DNA of 64,000 bases from Blastococcus sp. CT_GayMR16 (GCF_004570875.1 NZ_SPQK01000017.1:45963-109962), one strand, 5' to 3'; shown: positions 8,476-19,603, numbered from the stretch's first letter. Numbers and translations: made by a program. Notes: generated by a model not told the origin, from the letters alone.

Positions 8476-8481
8476 TACGGT
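8476..8481 (+). promoter_or_regulatory. -10 box of leaderless FAD-linked oxidase gene
   Basis: TACGGT, six bases before the GTG at 8488. It starts only 15 bases after the second GATCAGGT palindrome, so a protein bound there would sit over the -35 region. Confidence 0.6.
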
Positions 8482-8487
8482 TGAGCG

Positions 8488-9924
8488 GTGACCACGGCAA
8501 CGGCGGCGTGGGTGACCGAGCTGCAGGACGCGCTCGGCACCGGGAGCGTTCTCCTCGATCCCGATGTCACGGCGGCCTACGCCCGTGACCAGGCCATGCT
8601 CGCGCCGGCCGGGATGCCCGCGGCCGTCGTCCTCCCGCGGAGCACGGCCGACGTCGTCGCGGTGATGCAGGTGGCGTCCCGCCACGGTGTGCCGGTCGTG
8701 CCGCGCGGCGCCGGGTCGGGGCTGGCCGGGGCCAGCAACGCCGTGGACGGCGCAATCACGCTCGTGATGACCCGGATGGACGCCGTCCTGGAGGTCGCTC
8801 CGGCCGACCGTCTCGCCGTCGTCCAGCCGGGTGTGGTGAACAAGGCGCTGCGCGACGCCGTCGCCGGGGTCGGGCTGTTCTATCCACCGGACCCCTCCAG
8901 CTACGACTGGTGCACGATCGGCGGCAACCTCTCCACCAACTCCGGCGGGCTGTGCTGCGTCAAGTACGGCGTCACCACCGACTACGTCCTGGGCCTGGAG
9001 GTCGTCCTCGCCGACGGTCGCGTGCTGCGCACCGGGCGGCGGACGGTCAAGGGCGTCGCCGGCTACGACCTGGCCCGGCTGTTCGTGGGCTCGGAGGGAA
9101 CCCTCGGCGTCATCACCGAGGCGACGCTGGCCCTGCGTCCGGCACCGAAGCGCCCGGTCACCCTGGCCGCGACCTTCGCGACGACGGCGCAGACCGGCCA
9201 GGTGGTCGAGCGGGTGGTCACCAGCGGCCTGGTGCCCAGCCTGCTCGAGGTCATGGACAACACCTGCATCTGCGCCGTCGACGACCTGCTGAAGGCCGAC
9301 CTCGACCGCGGCGCGCGGGCGCTGCTCGTTGCGCAGTCCGACGCGGGGGGCGAGGCGGCCGCCGCCGAGATCGCCGCCCTCGCCGACCTGTGCCGCGAGG
9401 CCGGGGCGGAGTTCGTGCACACGACCGACGACCCGGCCGAGGGCGACCTGCTGCTCACCGCCCGCCGGATGGCGCTGCCCGCGCTGGAGCAGCTGGGCTC
9501 CACGCTCATCGACGACGTCGCGGTGCCGCGGTCGCGGATCGCCGCCTTCCTCGACGGCTGCGACGCCATCGCCGTGCAGCGCGAGCTGATCATCGGCGTC
9601 GTCGGCCACGCCGGCGACGGCAACATGCACCCGACGATCTGCTTCGACCCGGCCGACGACGACCAGCGCACGCGGGCCTACGCCGCCTTCGACGACATCC
9701 TCGAGCTCGGACTCTCCCTCGGCGGGACGATCACCGGCGAGCACGGGGTGGGCGCGATCAAGGTCGACTGGCTCGAGCGCGAGATCGGCCCGGTGGCCCT
9801 CGACGTGCACCGCGCGATCAAGGACGCCCTCGACCCGGCCGGCCTGCTCAACCCGGGCAAGGTGTTCCGCCGGGTGCAGGTCGCGGACCTGGCGGCGGTG
9901 ACGGGACTGGTCGGCAGCGCCTGA
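8488..9924 (+). CDS. FAD-linked 2-hydroxyacid oxidase (glycolate oxidase GlcD / D-lactate dehydrogenase family)
   Basis: A 478-residue protein. The N-terminal FAD-binding type 4 domain contains VPVVPRGAGSGLAGASNA and IGGNLSTNSGGLCCVKYG; the C-terminal FAD-oxidase domain carries the metal/substrate histidine motifs VVGHAGDGNMHP and GEHGVGAIK. Members oxidise glycolate, D-lactate or similar 2-hydroxyacids to oxoacids; no partner subunits (glcE, glcF) are adjacent, so it probably acts alone. The two palindromes upstream would suit a GntR/FadR-like regulator, typical for lactate or glycolate genes, but no regulator gene is next to it. Substrate is not assignable. Confidence 0.9.
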   Translation: MTTATAAWVTELQDALGTGSVLLDPDVTAAYARDQAMLAPAGMPAAVVLPRSTADVVAVMQVASRHGVPVVPRGAGSGLAGASNAVDGAITLVMTRMDAVLEVAPADRLAVVQPGVVNKALRDAVAGVGLFYPPDPSSYDWCTIGGNLSTNSGGLCCVKYGVTTDYVLGLEVVLADGRVLRTGRRTVKGVAGYDLARLFVGSEGTLGVITEATLALRPAPKRPVTLAATFATTAQTGQVVERVVTSGLVPSLLEVMDNTCICAVDDLLKADLDRGARALLVAQSDAGGEAAAAEIAALADLCREAGAEFVHTTDDPAEGDLLLTARRMALPALEQLGSTLIDDVAVPRSRIAAFLDGCDAIAVQRELIIGVVGHAGDGNMHPTICFDPADDDQRTRAYAAFDDILELGLSLGGTITGEHGVGAIKVDWLEREIGPVALDVHRAIKDALDPAGLLNPGKVFRRVQVADLAAVTGLVGSA

Positions 9925-9961
9925 GCTGCAGGACGTCGGTGCCGGGTGCGACCCTGACCGC

Positions 9962-11314
9962 ATGAGCAGGGAGCGACTGGTCGTCATAGGTGGGGACGCG
10001 GCGGGGTTGTCGGCGGCGGCCCAGGCCCGGCGCCTGCGCCCGGCGGAGGACCTCGAGATCGTCGTCCTCGAGCAGGGGCCGGAGGTGTCCTACTCGGCCT
10101 GCGGGATCCCGTACTGGATCGGCGGCCTCGTCTCCGACCGCGACCGGCTCATCGCCCGCACCCCGGAGCAGTTCGCCGAGAAGGACATCGTCGTGCGCAC
10201 CGACACCCGGGCCGAGGGCATCGACCTCGCCGCCGGGAAGGTCGTCGCCGCCGGTGGTGAGCGGCTCGGCTACGACAACCTCGTGGTCGCCACCGGTGGC
10301 CGTCCGCTCCGCCCGAAGGTGCCCGGTCTGGACGCCGACGGCGTGTACGGGGTGCACCGGCTGGCCGACGGCGCCGACATCCGCGCCGCGATCGCCGCCG
10401 GGGCCGAGCGCGCCGTCGTGCTCGGCGGCGGCTACATCGGCCTGGAGATGGCCGAGGTGCTGCAGACGCGCGGGCTGCACGTCACGGTCGTCCTCGCCGA
10501 TCCGCTCCCGATGGGCCAGCTGGACGACGACATGGGCGAGCGGGTCTGTGCCGCCATGTGCGACATGGGCATCGACGTGCAGACGAGCCAGCCGGTCCGC
10601 GAGATCGAGGTGGACGCCGACGGCGTGGTGCGGGCGGTGCGCACCGACGCCGGCAGCTACCCCGCCGACCTCGTCGTCCTCGGGCTGGGCATGGGCCCGG
10701 AGGTGGAGCTGGCGCGTGATGCGGGGCTGCAGATCGGGGCAACGGGCGCCATCGACGTCCGGCAGACCCAGCGCAGCCGCTCCCACCCGGAGGTCTTCGC
10801 CGCCGGCGACTGCTCCCAGACCATCCACCGGCTGACCGGCGAGGCCATCCACGTCGCGCTCGGCACGCACGCGAACAAGCAGGGGCGGGTGGCAGGCGCG
10901 GTGATCGGCGGCCGCCCCGCGCGCTTCGCCGGCGTCCTCGGTACGGCGATGACCAAGGTCGGCGATCTGGAGGTGGCCCGGACCGGGCTGTGCACGACGC
11001 AGGCCGAGGACGGCGGCTACGACTTCCGCACCGAGCTGATCGAGTCCTCGACGCGGGCCGGCTACTACCCGGGCGCCGCCCCCATCCACGTCAAGCTGAT
11101 CAGCGAGCGGGGCTCGGGGCTGCTGCTCGGCGCCCAGGTCGTGGGGGGACCGGGCAGCGGCAAGCGGATCGACGTGTTCGCGACCGCCATCTGGGCGGGG
11201 ATGACGGCCGAGGAGCTGTCGGGGTCCGACCTGTCCTACGCCCCGCCGTTCTCGCCCACCTACGACCCGGTCGTCGTCGCTGCCCGGGTGGCGAGCCGCG
11301 TCGAGCACGGCTGA
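9962..11314 (+). CDS. Pyridine nucleotide-disulfide oxidoreductase, CoA-disulfide reductase / NADH oxidase type
   Basis: A 450-residue flavoprotein. The FAD-binding N-terminus is VVIGGDAAGLSAAAQARR, followed by the redox-active cysteine in VSYSACGIPYWIGG (about Cys45), which marks the CoADR/Nox/NPSR subgroup with a single catalytic cysteine. A NAD(P)H-binding motif AVVLGGGYIGLEMAEVL and the second FAD contact VFAAGDCSQ follow, then the dimerisation domain. It probably uses NAD(P)H to reduce a disulfide (CoA or persulfide) or oxygen. GACCCT six bases before the ATG is a weak -10. The next gene begins six bases after the stop, so the two are probably cotranscribed. Confidence 0.88.
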   Translation: MSRERLVVIGGDAAGLSAAAQARRLRPAEDLEIVVLEQGPEVSYSACGIPYWIGGLVSDRDRLIARTPEQFAEKDIVVRTDTRAEGIDLAAGKVVAAGGERLGYDNLVVATGGRPLRPKVPGLDADGVYGVHRLADGADIRAAIAAGAERAVVLGGGYIGLEMAEVLQTRGLHVTVVLADPLPMGQLDDDMGERVCAAMCDMGIDVQTSQPVREIEVDADGVVRAVRTDAGSYPADLVVLGLGMGPEVELARDAGLQIGATGAIDVRQTQRSRSHPEVFAAGDCSQTIHRLTGEAIHVALGTHANKQGRVAGAVIGGRPARFAGVLGTAMTKVGDLEVARTGLCTTQAEDGGYDFRTELIESSTRAGYYPGAAPIHVKLISERGSGLLLGAQVVGGPGSGKRIDVFATAIWAGMTAEELSGSDLSYAPPFSPTYDPVVVAARVASRVEHG

Positions 11315-11319
11315 CCCGC

Positions 11320-11937
11320 GTGCCAGGCACGGAGCCGGCCCCCACCGAGACCGAGGTCCGGCAGGCCGACTGGTACGGCGAGGATCTCTCCGGTCAGGAG
11401 CACACCCGGGTGGGATTCGTCGGCGTGGACCTCACCGAGGCCACCGACGAGGGCGCTGTCTTCACCGAGTGCACGTTCCGCGACTGCCGGTTCAACCTCT
11501 CGCAGCACACCGACGCCGCGTTCCTGAACTGCACCTTCACCGGCTGCTCGTTCTTCGACGCCACCTTCACCGACTGCAAGTTCGTCGGCTCGATGTTCGA
11601 CCGGTGCACCTTCGACCTGATGACGGTCGAGCGGGGCGACTGGTCGTTCGTCGGACTCCGGGGGGCCGACCTGACGCGGGCCACGCTCACCGGCGCCCGG
11701 ATGCGGGAGGCCGATCTGACCGGTGTGCGCGGCTCGGGCGCCACCCTGCGGGGCCTGGACCTCTCCGCCTCCTGGTTCCACGACGCCGACCTGAGCGGCG
11801 CCGACCTGCGCGGTTCGGACCTCTCGGCGGTGGACCCCCGCAACGTCGACCTCGCCGGCGCGCAGGTCGACGTCACTCAGGCGGTCGTGCTGGTGACCAC
11901 CCTGGGGCTGCGCGTCCGCCCCGACGCCCCGCCGTGA
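11320..11937 (+). CDS. Pentapeptide-repeat protein
   Basis: A 205-residue protein made largely of A(D/N)LxX-type five-residue repeats that form a right-handed beta helix. In the N-terminal half the central positions carry Cys and Phe (CTFRDCRF, CTFTGCSF), as in McbG/Qnr-like proteins; the C-terminal half has classic ADLTRATL, ADLSGADLRG units. Some relatives mimic DNA and protect gyrase from fluoroquinolones (Qnr, MfpA), others have unknown roles, so resistance should not be assumed. The GTG start is fixed by the reading frame beginning just after the previous stop. Confidence 0.85.
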   Translation: MPGTEPAPTETEVRQADWYGEDLSGQEHTRVGFVGVDLTEATDEGAVFTECTFRDCRFNLSQHTDAAFLNCTFTGCSFFDATFTDCKFVGSMFDRCTFDLMTVERGDWSFVGLRGADLTRATLTGARMREADLTGVRGSGATLRGLDLSASWFHDADLSGADLRGSDLSAVDPRNVDLAGAQVDVTQAVVLVTTLGLRVRPDAPP

Positions 11938-11994
11938 GTGCCCCGGCGCGATACTGACGACGAGCACGGCAGATTTCCAACCGAGGAGCCCCGC

Positions 11995-13026
11995 ATGCCC
12001 ATCGCGACCCCCGAGGTCTACGCCGACATGATCCGCCGGGCCAAGGAGGGCGGGTTCGCCTACCCGGCGATCAACTGCACCTCCTCGGAGACGGTGAATG
12101 CCGCGCTGCGCGGATTCGCCGACGCCGGGAGCGACGGGATCATCCAGTTCTCCACCGGCGGCGCAGAGTTCGCCTCCGGCACGAAGGTCAAGGACATGGT
12201 GACCGGCGCGGTCGCGCTGGCGGAGTTCGCGCACGTCGTCGCCGAGAAGTACCCGGTCAACGTCGCGCTGCACACCGACCACTGTCCGAAGGACAAGCTC
12301 GACAGCTACGTCCGCCCGCTGATCGCGCTGTCGCAGGACCGCGTGAACGCCGGTCAGGAGCCGCTGTTCCAGTCGCACATGTGGGACGGCTCGGCGATCG
12401 ACCTCGAGGAGAACCTGCAGATCGCCGAGGAGCTGCTGGCGAAGACCGCGGCGGCCAAGATCGTGCTCGAGGTCGAGATCGGTGTCGTCGGCGGCGAGGA
12501 GGACGGCGTCGCGCACGACATCAACGAGAAGCTCTACACCGCCGAGGGTGACTTCGTGGCCACCGCCCGCGCCCTCGGACTGGGGGAGCGCGGCGTCTAC
12601 CTGCTCGCCGCGACCTTCGGGAACGTGCACGGCGTCTACAAGCCGGGCAACGTCAAGCTGCGCCCGGAGATCCTGAAGCAGGGTCAGGACGTCGTCGCGA
12701 AGGAGCTCGGGACGACCGACGACAAGCCGTTCAACCTGGTGTTCCACGGCGGCTCGGGTTCGTCGCAGGCGGAGATCCGCGAGGCGCTGTCCTATGGCGT
12801 CGTGAAGATGAACGTCGACACCGACACCCAGTACGCGTTCACCCGTCCGGTCGCCGGCCACATGTTCGGCAACTACGACGGCGTCCTGAAGGTCGACGGC
12901 GAGGTCGGCAACAAGAAGGCCTACGACCCGCGCAGCTACCTCAAGGCCGCCGAGACGGGCATGGCCGCCCGCGTCGTCGAGGCGTGCGAGGACCTGCTGT
13001 CGGCCGGTCAGTCGACGGCCGGCTGA
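11995..13026 (+). CDS. fba: Class II fructose-bisphosphate aldolase
   Basis: The 343-residue zinc enzyme cleaves fructose 1,6-bisphosphate into two triose phosphates in glycolysis and runs in reverse in gluconeogenesis. Zinc and active-site motifs are seen: VALHTDHCPKDKLD, ATFGNVHGVYKPGNVKL and NLVFHGGSGSS, with the NVDTDTQYAFTRP phosphate-binding region. Length matches the actinobacterial long class II form. GAGGAG at 11983-11988 lies six bases before the ATG; GATACT at 11950-11955 could be the -10. The next gene overlaps its stop codon. Confidence 0.97.
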   Translation: MPIATPEVYADMIRRAKEGGFAYPAINCTSSETVNAALRGFADAGSDGIIQFSTGGAEFASGTKVKDMVTGAVALAEFAHVVAEKYPVNVALHTDHCPKDKLDSYVRPLIALSQDRVNAGQEPLFQSHMWDGSAIDLEENLQIAEELLAKTAAAKIVLEVEIGVVGGEEDGVAHDINEKLYTAEGDFVATARALGLGERGVYLLAATFGNVHGVYKPGNVKLRPEILKQGQDVVAKELGTTDDKPFNLVFHGGSGSSQAEIREALSYGVVKMNVDTDTQYAFTRPVAGHMFGNYDGVLKVDGEVGNKKAYDPRSYLKAAETGMAARVVEACEDLLSAGQSTAG

Positions 13027-13448
13027 TGACGCACTCCCACGGCAACCTGCTGGGCGAGCCGCCGGCCACCCTGCTCCCGCCGAACCCGGAGGCCGACGCG
13101 GAACTCGCGGCCGGGAACCCGCCGGCCGAGGTCGCGGCGCACCACCCGACCGTCAGTGCGGCGTGGGCGGCGCTGGCTGAGGAGGCCCTGAACCGTCCCG
13201 AGCGTGGGCTGAGCGACACCATCGAGGGCTACGCCTACGCCCGCACCGGCTACCACCGCGGACTGGACTCGCTGCGCCGCAACGGCTGGAAGGGCTTCGG
13301 TCCGGTGCCGTGGTCGCACGAGCCCAACCGGGGCTTCCTCCGGTGCGTCACCGAGCTGGCGAAGGCCGCCGAGGCGATCGGCGAGACCGACGAGCAGGCA
13401 CGCTGCATCCAGCTGCTCCGCGACTGTGACCCCTCGCTGGCGCCCTGA
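13026..13448 (+). CDS. DUF3151 family protein
   Basis: A 140-residue soluble protein. The core AAWAALAEEALN...SDTIEGYAYARTGYHRGLDSLRRNGWKGFGPVPWSHEPNRGFLR matches the DUF3151 family, found almost only in actinobacteria and very often directly after fba. Its ATG overlaps the fba stop codon (TGATG), so it should be translated by coupling. Function unknown; position suggests a link to central carbon metabolism. Confidence 0.88.
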   Translation: MTHSHGNLLGEPPATLLPPNPEADAELAAGNPPAEVAAHHPTVSAAWAALAEEALNRPERGLSDTIEGYAYARTGYHRGLDSLRRNGWKGFGPVPWSHEPNRGFLRCVTELAKAAEAIGETDEQARCIQLLRDCDPSLAP

Positions 13449-13636
13449 CATCGAAACCTGTGGGGTGCAGGAAGTGCGGAGGCGCCTGTGATCCGCCGCA
13501 GGAAGTCCCGTCGGCCGTGGGGTCGGCGGGATTCTCTGCACCCGATCTACATGTGCTCGTTTCGAACGCCGCCGGGGTGATCATTAACAACGGTGCATGG
13601 CGCCGTCCGGGCGCCCGCACGGTTGGAAGTGCCGTC

Positions 13637-13780
13637 ATGGTCACGCTGCTGTGGATCCTTGCCGTAGTCCTGGTGATCGCGGGCATCTTCGCGATCTTCC
13701 GCGGACAGATGCTCTGGGGGATCGTGCTCATCATCGTGGGTCTGCTCGTCGGCCCGGGAGGCGTGAGCGTCTTCAACTGA
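13637..13780 (+). CDS. Small GPGG-type membrane protein
   Basis: A 47-residue protein with two hydrophobic helices (LLWILAVVLVIAGIFAIF and LWGIVLIIVGLLVG) ending in GPGGVSVFN. Mini-proteins with this GPGGxSxF ending recur in actinobacteria; their role is unknown. The ATG start is favoured because the upstream in-frame extension to 13460 (Cys- and Pro-rich) looks unlike protein. The 188-base gap before it holds no other gene; GTTT and GGGT elements around 13558-13580 vaguely resemble a sigma-B-type promoter. Confidence 0.6.
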   Translation: MVTLLWILAVVLVIAGIFAIFRGQMLWGIVLIIVGLLVGPGGVSVFN

Positions 13781-13835
13781 GTGGCCGCCCGGGACGGCGC
13801 ACCGCTCGCGCGGTGCGCTCCCCCGGGCGGAGCCG

Positions 13836-14654
13836 TCAGCGCTCGCCCAGCTCCGAGTGCAGGTCCGTCAGTGCCGAGGTCAGGGCGCTGAACTCCTCCC
13901 CGCCGGCCATCAGCCGCATCAGGTCCGAGGCGTCGACGTCCTCCCTGGTGAGCTTGCCGGCCACCTGGCCGTGAGCCAGGAGCAGGAAGCGGTCACCCAC
14001 GAGGTGGGCGTAGCGCGGATTGTTCGTCACGAGCAGTACCGCCAGGCCCTGGCTGCGGGCCGCCACGATCGCCTGCAGCAGCAGCGTCTGCTGCCCGACG
14101 GTCAGGGGCGCCGTCGGCTCGTCGACGACCAGCGCGCGGACGCCGAAGTGCCGCGCGCGGGCGATCGCCAGGCTCTGCCGGGCGCCGGCCTGCAGCGTGC
14201 TCGCCGGCTGGTCGGGATCGAGCCCGGTCACCCCGACCCGGGCCATCGCCTGGACCGTGATCTCCCGGGCGCGGTCGACGTCGAGCCGCCGCAGCGGCCA
14301 CACCCCGCGAGTGGGCTCGGCGCCGAGGAAGAAGTTCCGCCAGATCGACAGCAGCGGGGCGACGGCGAGGTCCTGCCAGACGGTGGCGATCCCGGCCGCC
14401 CGGGCCTGTTGTGGGGACCGGAAGTGGACCGGCTCCCCGGTCATCAGCAGCTGGCCCTCGTCGTGCCGGCGCAGCCCGGAGAGTACGGCCACGAGCGTGG
14501 ACTTCCCCGAGCCGTTCTCCCCGAGCACGCAGGTGATCTGGCCGGCCGGCACGGTGGCGCTGACCCGGGACAGCGCGTGCACGCTGCCGTAGCGGACGCT
14601 CAGTCGCTGGAGCTCGAGGGCCGGTACGGCGGACTGCTCGACGGGCCCCGTCAT
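13836..14654 (-). CDS. Sugar-type ABC transporter ATPase with degenerate signature and H-loop
   Basis: A 272-residue protein. Walker A GENGSGKST (residues 45-53), Q-loop TVWQDLA and Walker B ALVVDEPT are intact. The LSGGE signature is LQAGA (154-158), the D-loop is APLT, and the switch histidine of the ITHNP motif is Asn (VTNNP, Asn211). The second ABC ATPase in this window (40563-41360) keeps LSGGE and ITHNP and shares [14 protein letters not shown], so this is a diverged paralogue. Loss of these residues usually cripples ATP hydrolysis. The gene overlaps the permease gene by four bases (ATGA). No binding-protein gene is adjacent. It could be non-functional, regulatory, or act as the inactive half of a heterodimer. 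Confidence 0.85.
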   Translation of the reverse strand: MTGPVEQSAVPALELQRLSVRYGSVHALSRVSATVPAGQITCVLGENGSGKSTLVAVLSGLRRHDEGQLLMTGEPVHFRSPQQARAAGIATVWQDLAVAPLLSIWRNFFLGAEPTRGVWPLRRLDVDRAREITVQAMARVGVTGLDPDQPASTLQAGARQSLAIARARHFGVRALVVDEPTAPLTVGQQTLLLQAIVAARSQGLAVLLVTNNPRYAHLVGDRFLLLAHGQVAGKLTREDVDASDLMRLMAGGEEFSALTSALTDLHSELGER

Positions 14655-15805
14655 GACCGGGGCACCGCCTTCAGGCGGTAGCGCACGACGGCGTTGGCCA
14701 GCAATGCCACCAGCAGGAGCACGCCGAGGAACGCCTGGAACCAGGGCGGGTCCCAGCCGGCCAGCGCGATGCCTTGCCGGGCCACGGCGTAGAGCAGCGC
14801 CCCGATCGCCGCACCGACGGCCGAGCCGTAGCCGCCGGTGAGCAGGCACCCTCCGATGACGGCCACGACGATGAAGTCCACCGCCGTCGCCAGGCCCGGC
14901 GCACCGACCTGCACGCCGTCCAGCCGGACGAGTCCGAGGGTGCCGATCAGCCATCCGGCCGCAGCCGTCAGGCAGAAGAGGGTGAGCGTCGTCCGCCGGA
15001 CGGGTACGCCCAGTTGCCGCGCGGCCCGGCGGGCACCCCCGCTGGCGAAGACGGCGTTGCCGAACCGGGTGCGCCACAGCGCCCACGAGGCCAGGGCGGT
15101 GAGCCCGAGCCACCAGAGCAGCGACACCCGGAAGCGGCCGTCCCCCAGGTGCACCGTCGCGCCGAACACGGCGTCGGCGGCGGCCCAGCCGGGGGCCTCG
15201 TCGACGCCGGTCACCCGCACCGACCCGGCGAGTGCCGACACGCCGGCCTGCGACGTCCCCTGGAGAACGAGGAAGGTCGCCAGCGTCACGAGGAAGCTGG
15301 GCAGGCCGGTGTTCACCACGAGGAACCCGTTGACCAGGCCCACCAGCAGGGACGCGCCGAAGGAGACCAGCAGGGCCGGCCAGGTGTCCCAGCCGGCCTG
15401 CTCGATCAGCAGCGCGGTCACCAGGGAGCTCGCCACGGCCAGGACGCCGATGGAGAGGTCGAACTGGCCGGCGATCAGGAGCAGGGCGACCGCGACGCCG
15501 CCGATGCCCAGCAGCGCGGCCGCATCGAGGACGCTGGCCAGGCCGCCCGAGGTGAGCAGTTCGGGCGCCTGCACGCCGAAGACGGCGACGACCACCAGGA
15601 GGCCGACCAGGGCGGGCAGGCTCGGCCGGGCCAGTGCCCGCGTCAGCAGCCGGCGGCCGCGCGGCATCTCGGCAGGCGCCGCGCCCAGCGTGGGCAGGCG
15701 ATCGCTGATCACCGGCAGGGCCCGTGGGGCAGCCCTGACCCGGTCGGGGCGCAGGACGTCGGCAGCGGGGCCTCCTCGACAAGCGGGATGCGGTCCAGTG
15801 TCCAC
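14651..15805 (-). CDS. Sugar-type ABC transporter permease (RbsC/XylH family)
   Basis: Up to 384 residues with eight to ten transmembrane helices and the family motif GQFDLSIGVLAVASSLV, plus LPSFLVTLATFLVLQG. It resembles the permease at 39499-40566 along its length, for example TRFGNAVFASGG against [12 protein letters not shown] and [16 protein letters not shown] against [16 protein letters not shown]. The first about 50 residues are not membrane and may be overlong; a GTG at 15712 is an alternative start. It lies upstream of and overlaps the degenerate ATPase. Without a binding protein the pair may be a decaying duplicate, or may borrow the binding protein of the second system. Confidence 0.85.
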   Translation of the reverse strand: MDTGPHPACRGGPAADVLRPDRVRAAPRALPVISDRLPTLGAAPAEMPRGRRLLTRALARPSLPALVGLLVVVAVFGVQAPELLTSGGLASVLDAAALLGIGGVAVALLLIAGQFDLSIGVLAVASSLVTALLIEQAGWDTWPALLVSFGASLLVGLVNGFLVVNTGLPSFLVTLATFLVLQGTSQAGVSALAGSVRVTGVDEAPGWAAADAVFGATVHLGDGRFRVSLLWWLGLTALASWALWRTRFGNAVFASGGARRAARQLGVPVRRTTLTLFCLTAAAGWLIGTLGLVRLDGVQVGAPGLATAVDFIVVAVIGGCLLTGGYGSAVGAAIGALLYAVARQGIALAGWDPPWFQAFLGVLLLVALLANAVVRYRLKAVPRS

Positions 15806-15851
15806 GACGCCGCCGGCCCCCCGCAGAGGCCCGCCGCGAGCCGGCGAGGCG

Positions 15852-17822
<1,971 letters not shown>

Positions 17823-17872
17823 GACCTCCGACGGTGCGGGGCGGCCGCGCCTCCTCGACTCAAGCTCGCCCG

Positions 17873-18394
17873 ATGCTCCGTCGCGCAGTTGTTCTCGGGT
17901 TGCTCGGCCTGCTCACCGGCTGCACGGCTGTGGTTGACGGCTCGGGATCGTCGGCAGTTGCGACAAGTGCAGCCGGGGAACCCTGGAGCGAAGAGCCGAT
18001 CGACACCCTGGTCGTGGGTGAGGCGCCCGAATTCCCGACGGCGCTGGACCACTGGGCTCTGCAGGACGCTTGGTCGACCCAGCTCCGGGCATTCGAAGGC
18101 GACGAGTGGACGACGGCATCCGGGCCGGACTACGAGTCCTTCCCGGCCACCATGAATGGGTGTGACGAGCAGCGGTTTCTCGTTCGATGGCGCGTGGTCG
18201 TGGACGCTGTTGACGTAGAGGCGGCTGCCAGCGACGTCCTGGGCGATGCCTGGAAGCAGGTGTCCGGCAACGAGGGCTGGATGGATCTCGACGGCTGCTA
18301 TTCGCCAAGCTTCCGCTTGGCAGCAGACACCGTCGACGGGTCGTCGCTGGTGGACGTGGCTGTCGAGGTTCAGCAGTACTGGCCCGCCGTCTGA
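17873..18394 (+). CDS. Lipoprotein of unknown function
   Basis: A 173-residue protein with a short signal and lipobox LLTGC (Cys at about residue 17), then an acidic, Trp-rich domain with two further cysteines (NGCDEQRF and LDGCYSPSF) that could form a disulfide outside the membrane. Third codon positions are less GC-biased than in neighbours (for example several gac/gat, tcc/tcg mixtures and tta-free but caa/gaa-containing stretches), hinting at later acquisition. No family recognised. Confidence 0.7.
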   Translation: MLRRAVVLGLLGLLTGCTAVVDGSGSSAVATSAAGEPWSEEPIDTLVVGEAPEFPTALDHWALQDAWSTQLRAFEGDEWTTASGPDYESFPATMNGCDEQRFLVRWRVVVDAVDVEAAASDVLGDAWKQVSGNEGWMDLDGCYSPSFRLAADTVDGSSLVDVAVEVQQYWPAV

Positions 18395-18473
18395 CCCCCC
18401 GGACTCACTCCGTGTCCCCAAGGCTGATTTCTACCGCGGCTTTCGAGACCATCAGACCGGGTGCGTGCCTCAT

Positions 18474-19499
18474 TCACACGAGGGTGGCGATCCTCAACTC
18501 CGCGACGGCCTGGGCGGCGTGGTCGGGGGAGTCGGTGATCAGGCCGTCGACGCCCAGGGCGAGCAGCTGGCGGGCCTCGCCGAGCGCGTCGCCGAGCCCG
18601 CCAGGGGCGTCGCCGCGGCGCAGGCGCTCCGGTAGGAACGCGTTCTCCGCCCGCAGCGTCCAGCAGAACACCGACAGGGCGGCCCGGTGCGCCTCGTCGA
18701 TGAGCATCGAGGTGCTGCCGGACGGCGTGCCGTCCTTGCCGAGGATGCGGTCGCGGCTGGGTCCGATGGCCTGGGCGTAGGTCGAGATCTCGCGGAGTCC
18801 GGACCGGCTCACCATCCGGTCGCCCGTGCCGTGGTCGTCGACCAGCTGGACCATCTCGGGGCCGCTCTCGCCGAGGCGGGCGCGGAGGTCACGCAGGACC
18901 GCCGGCTCGAAGGACTGCAGCATCACCGGCCCGGAGGCGTCGGTGGCGTCGAGCCGGCGCAGCTCCGCGGCGACCAGCTCGGCCATCGGCAGGCCGTGCT
19001 CGGTGGACCAGTTCGCGTGCTTCAGCTCGGCCAGCACCCGGATCGGCCGGTCGTCGGTGGAGCGGGTGCGGACCAGCGAGATCACCTCGCCGAGCGTGAG
19101 GATGCCGAAGTGCCCGTCGTAGGCGCTGTTCAGGGGCCGGAGCTCGGGCATCCGCTCGACGGCGCGCAGCGTGCGCAGCTCGGCGAGCGTGAAGTCCTCG
19201 GCGAACCAGCCGGTCCAGACCTGGTCGTCCACCTCCTTGGTGGTGCGACGGTCGGCGTATTCCGCGCGGCCGGCGACGTCCGTCGACAGGCTGAGCTCGT
19301 TCTCGTGGCGGACGACGAGGACGCCGTCCCGGCTGACCACCACGTCCGGCTCGATCAGTTCGGCACCGAGGTCGATCGCCAGCTGGTAGCTGGCGGCCGT
19401 GTGCTCCGGGCGGTACGCCGGGGCGCCCCGGTGGCCGATGACCACGGGCTGGGCAAGGCGGGTCGCTGGTCGCACGGCCAGCGACTCCATCGCACGCAT
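18474..19499 (-). CDS. Glycerophosphodiester phosphodiesterase
   Basis: A 341-residue TIM-barrel enzyme of the GDPD family that releases glycerol 3-phosphate from glycerophosphodiesters. Catalytic motifs are present: VIGHRGAPAYRPEHTAAS, with the HR and PEHT residues, and ELIEPDVVVSRDGVLVVRHE with the second His. The C-terminus LALGVDGLITDSPDHA is typical. No signal peptide is seen, so it is probably cytoplasmic. ATG 19499 was chosen (GAGGG just upstream); an ATG at 19490 and a longer reading to 19574 are alternatives. It is divergent from rsgA. Confidence 0.9.
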   Translation of the reverse strand: MRAMESLAVRPATRLAQPVVIGHRGAPAYRPEHTAASYQLAIDLGAELIEPDVVVSRDGVLVVRHENELSLSTDVAGRAEYADRRTTKEVDDQVWTGWFAEDFTLAELRTLRAVERMPELRPLNSAYDGHFGILTLGEVISLVRTRSTDDRPIRVLAELKHANWSTEHGLPMAELVAAELRRLDATDASGPVMLQSFEPAVLRDLRARLGESGPEMVQLVDDHGTGDRMVSRSGLREISTYAQAIGPSRDRILGKDGTPSGSTSMLIDEAHRAALSVFCWTLRAENAFLPERLRRGDAPGGLGDALGEARQLLALGVDGLITDSPDHAAQAVAELRIATLV

Positions 19500-19603
19500 G
19501 TCCCTCACCACACATGAATCGGATGGCCGGACGGCGAACTGAAGCGAACGTGTTGCCAACAATTCGAAAGACACGACGCTGAACTGGGCGCGACCATGCA
19601 GCC

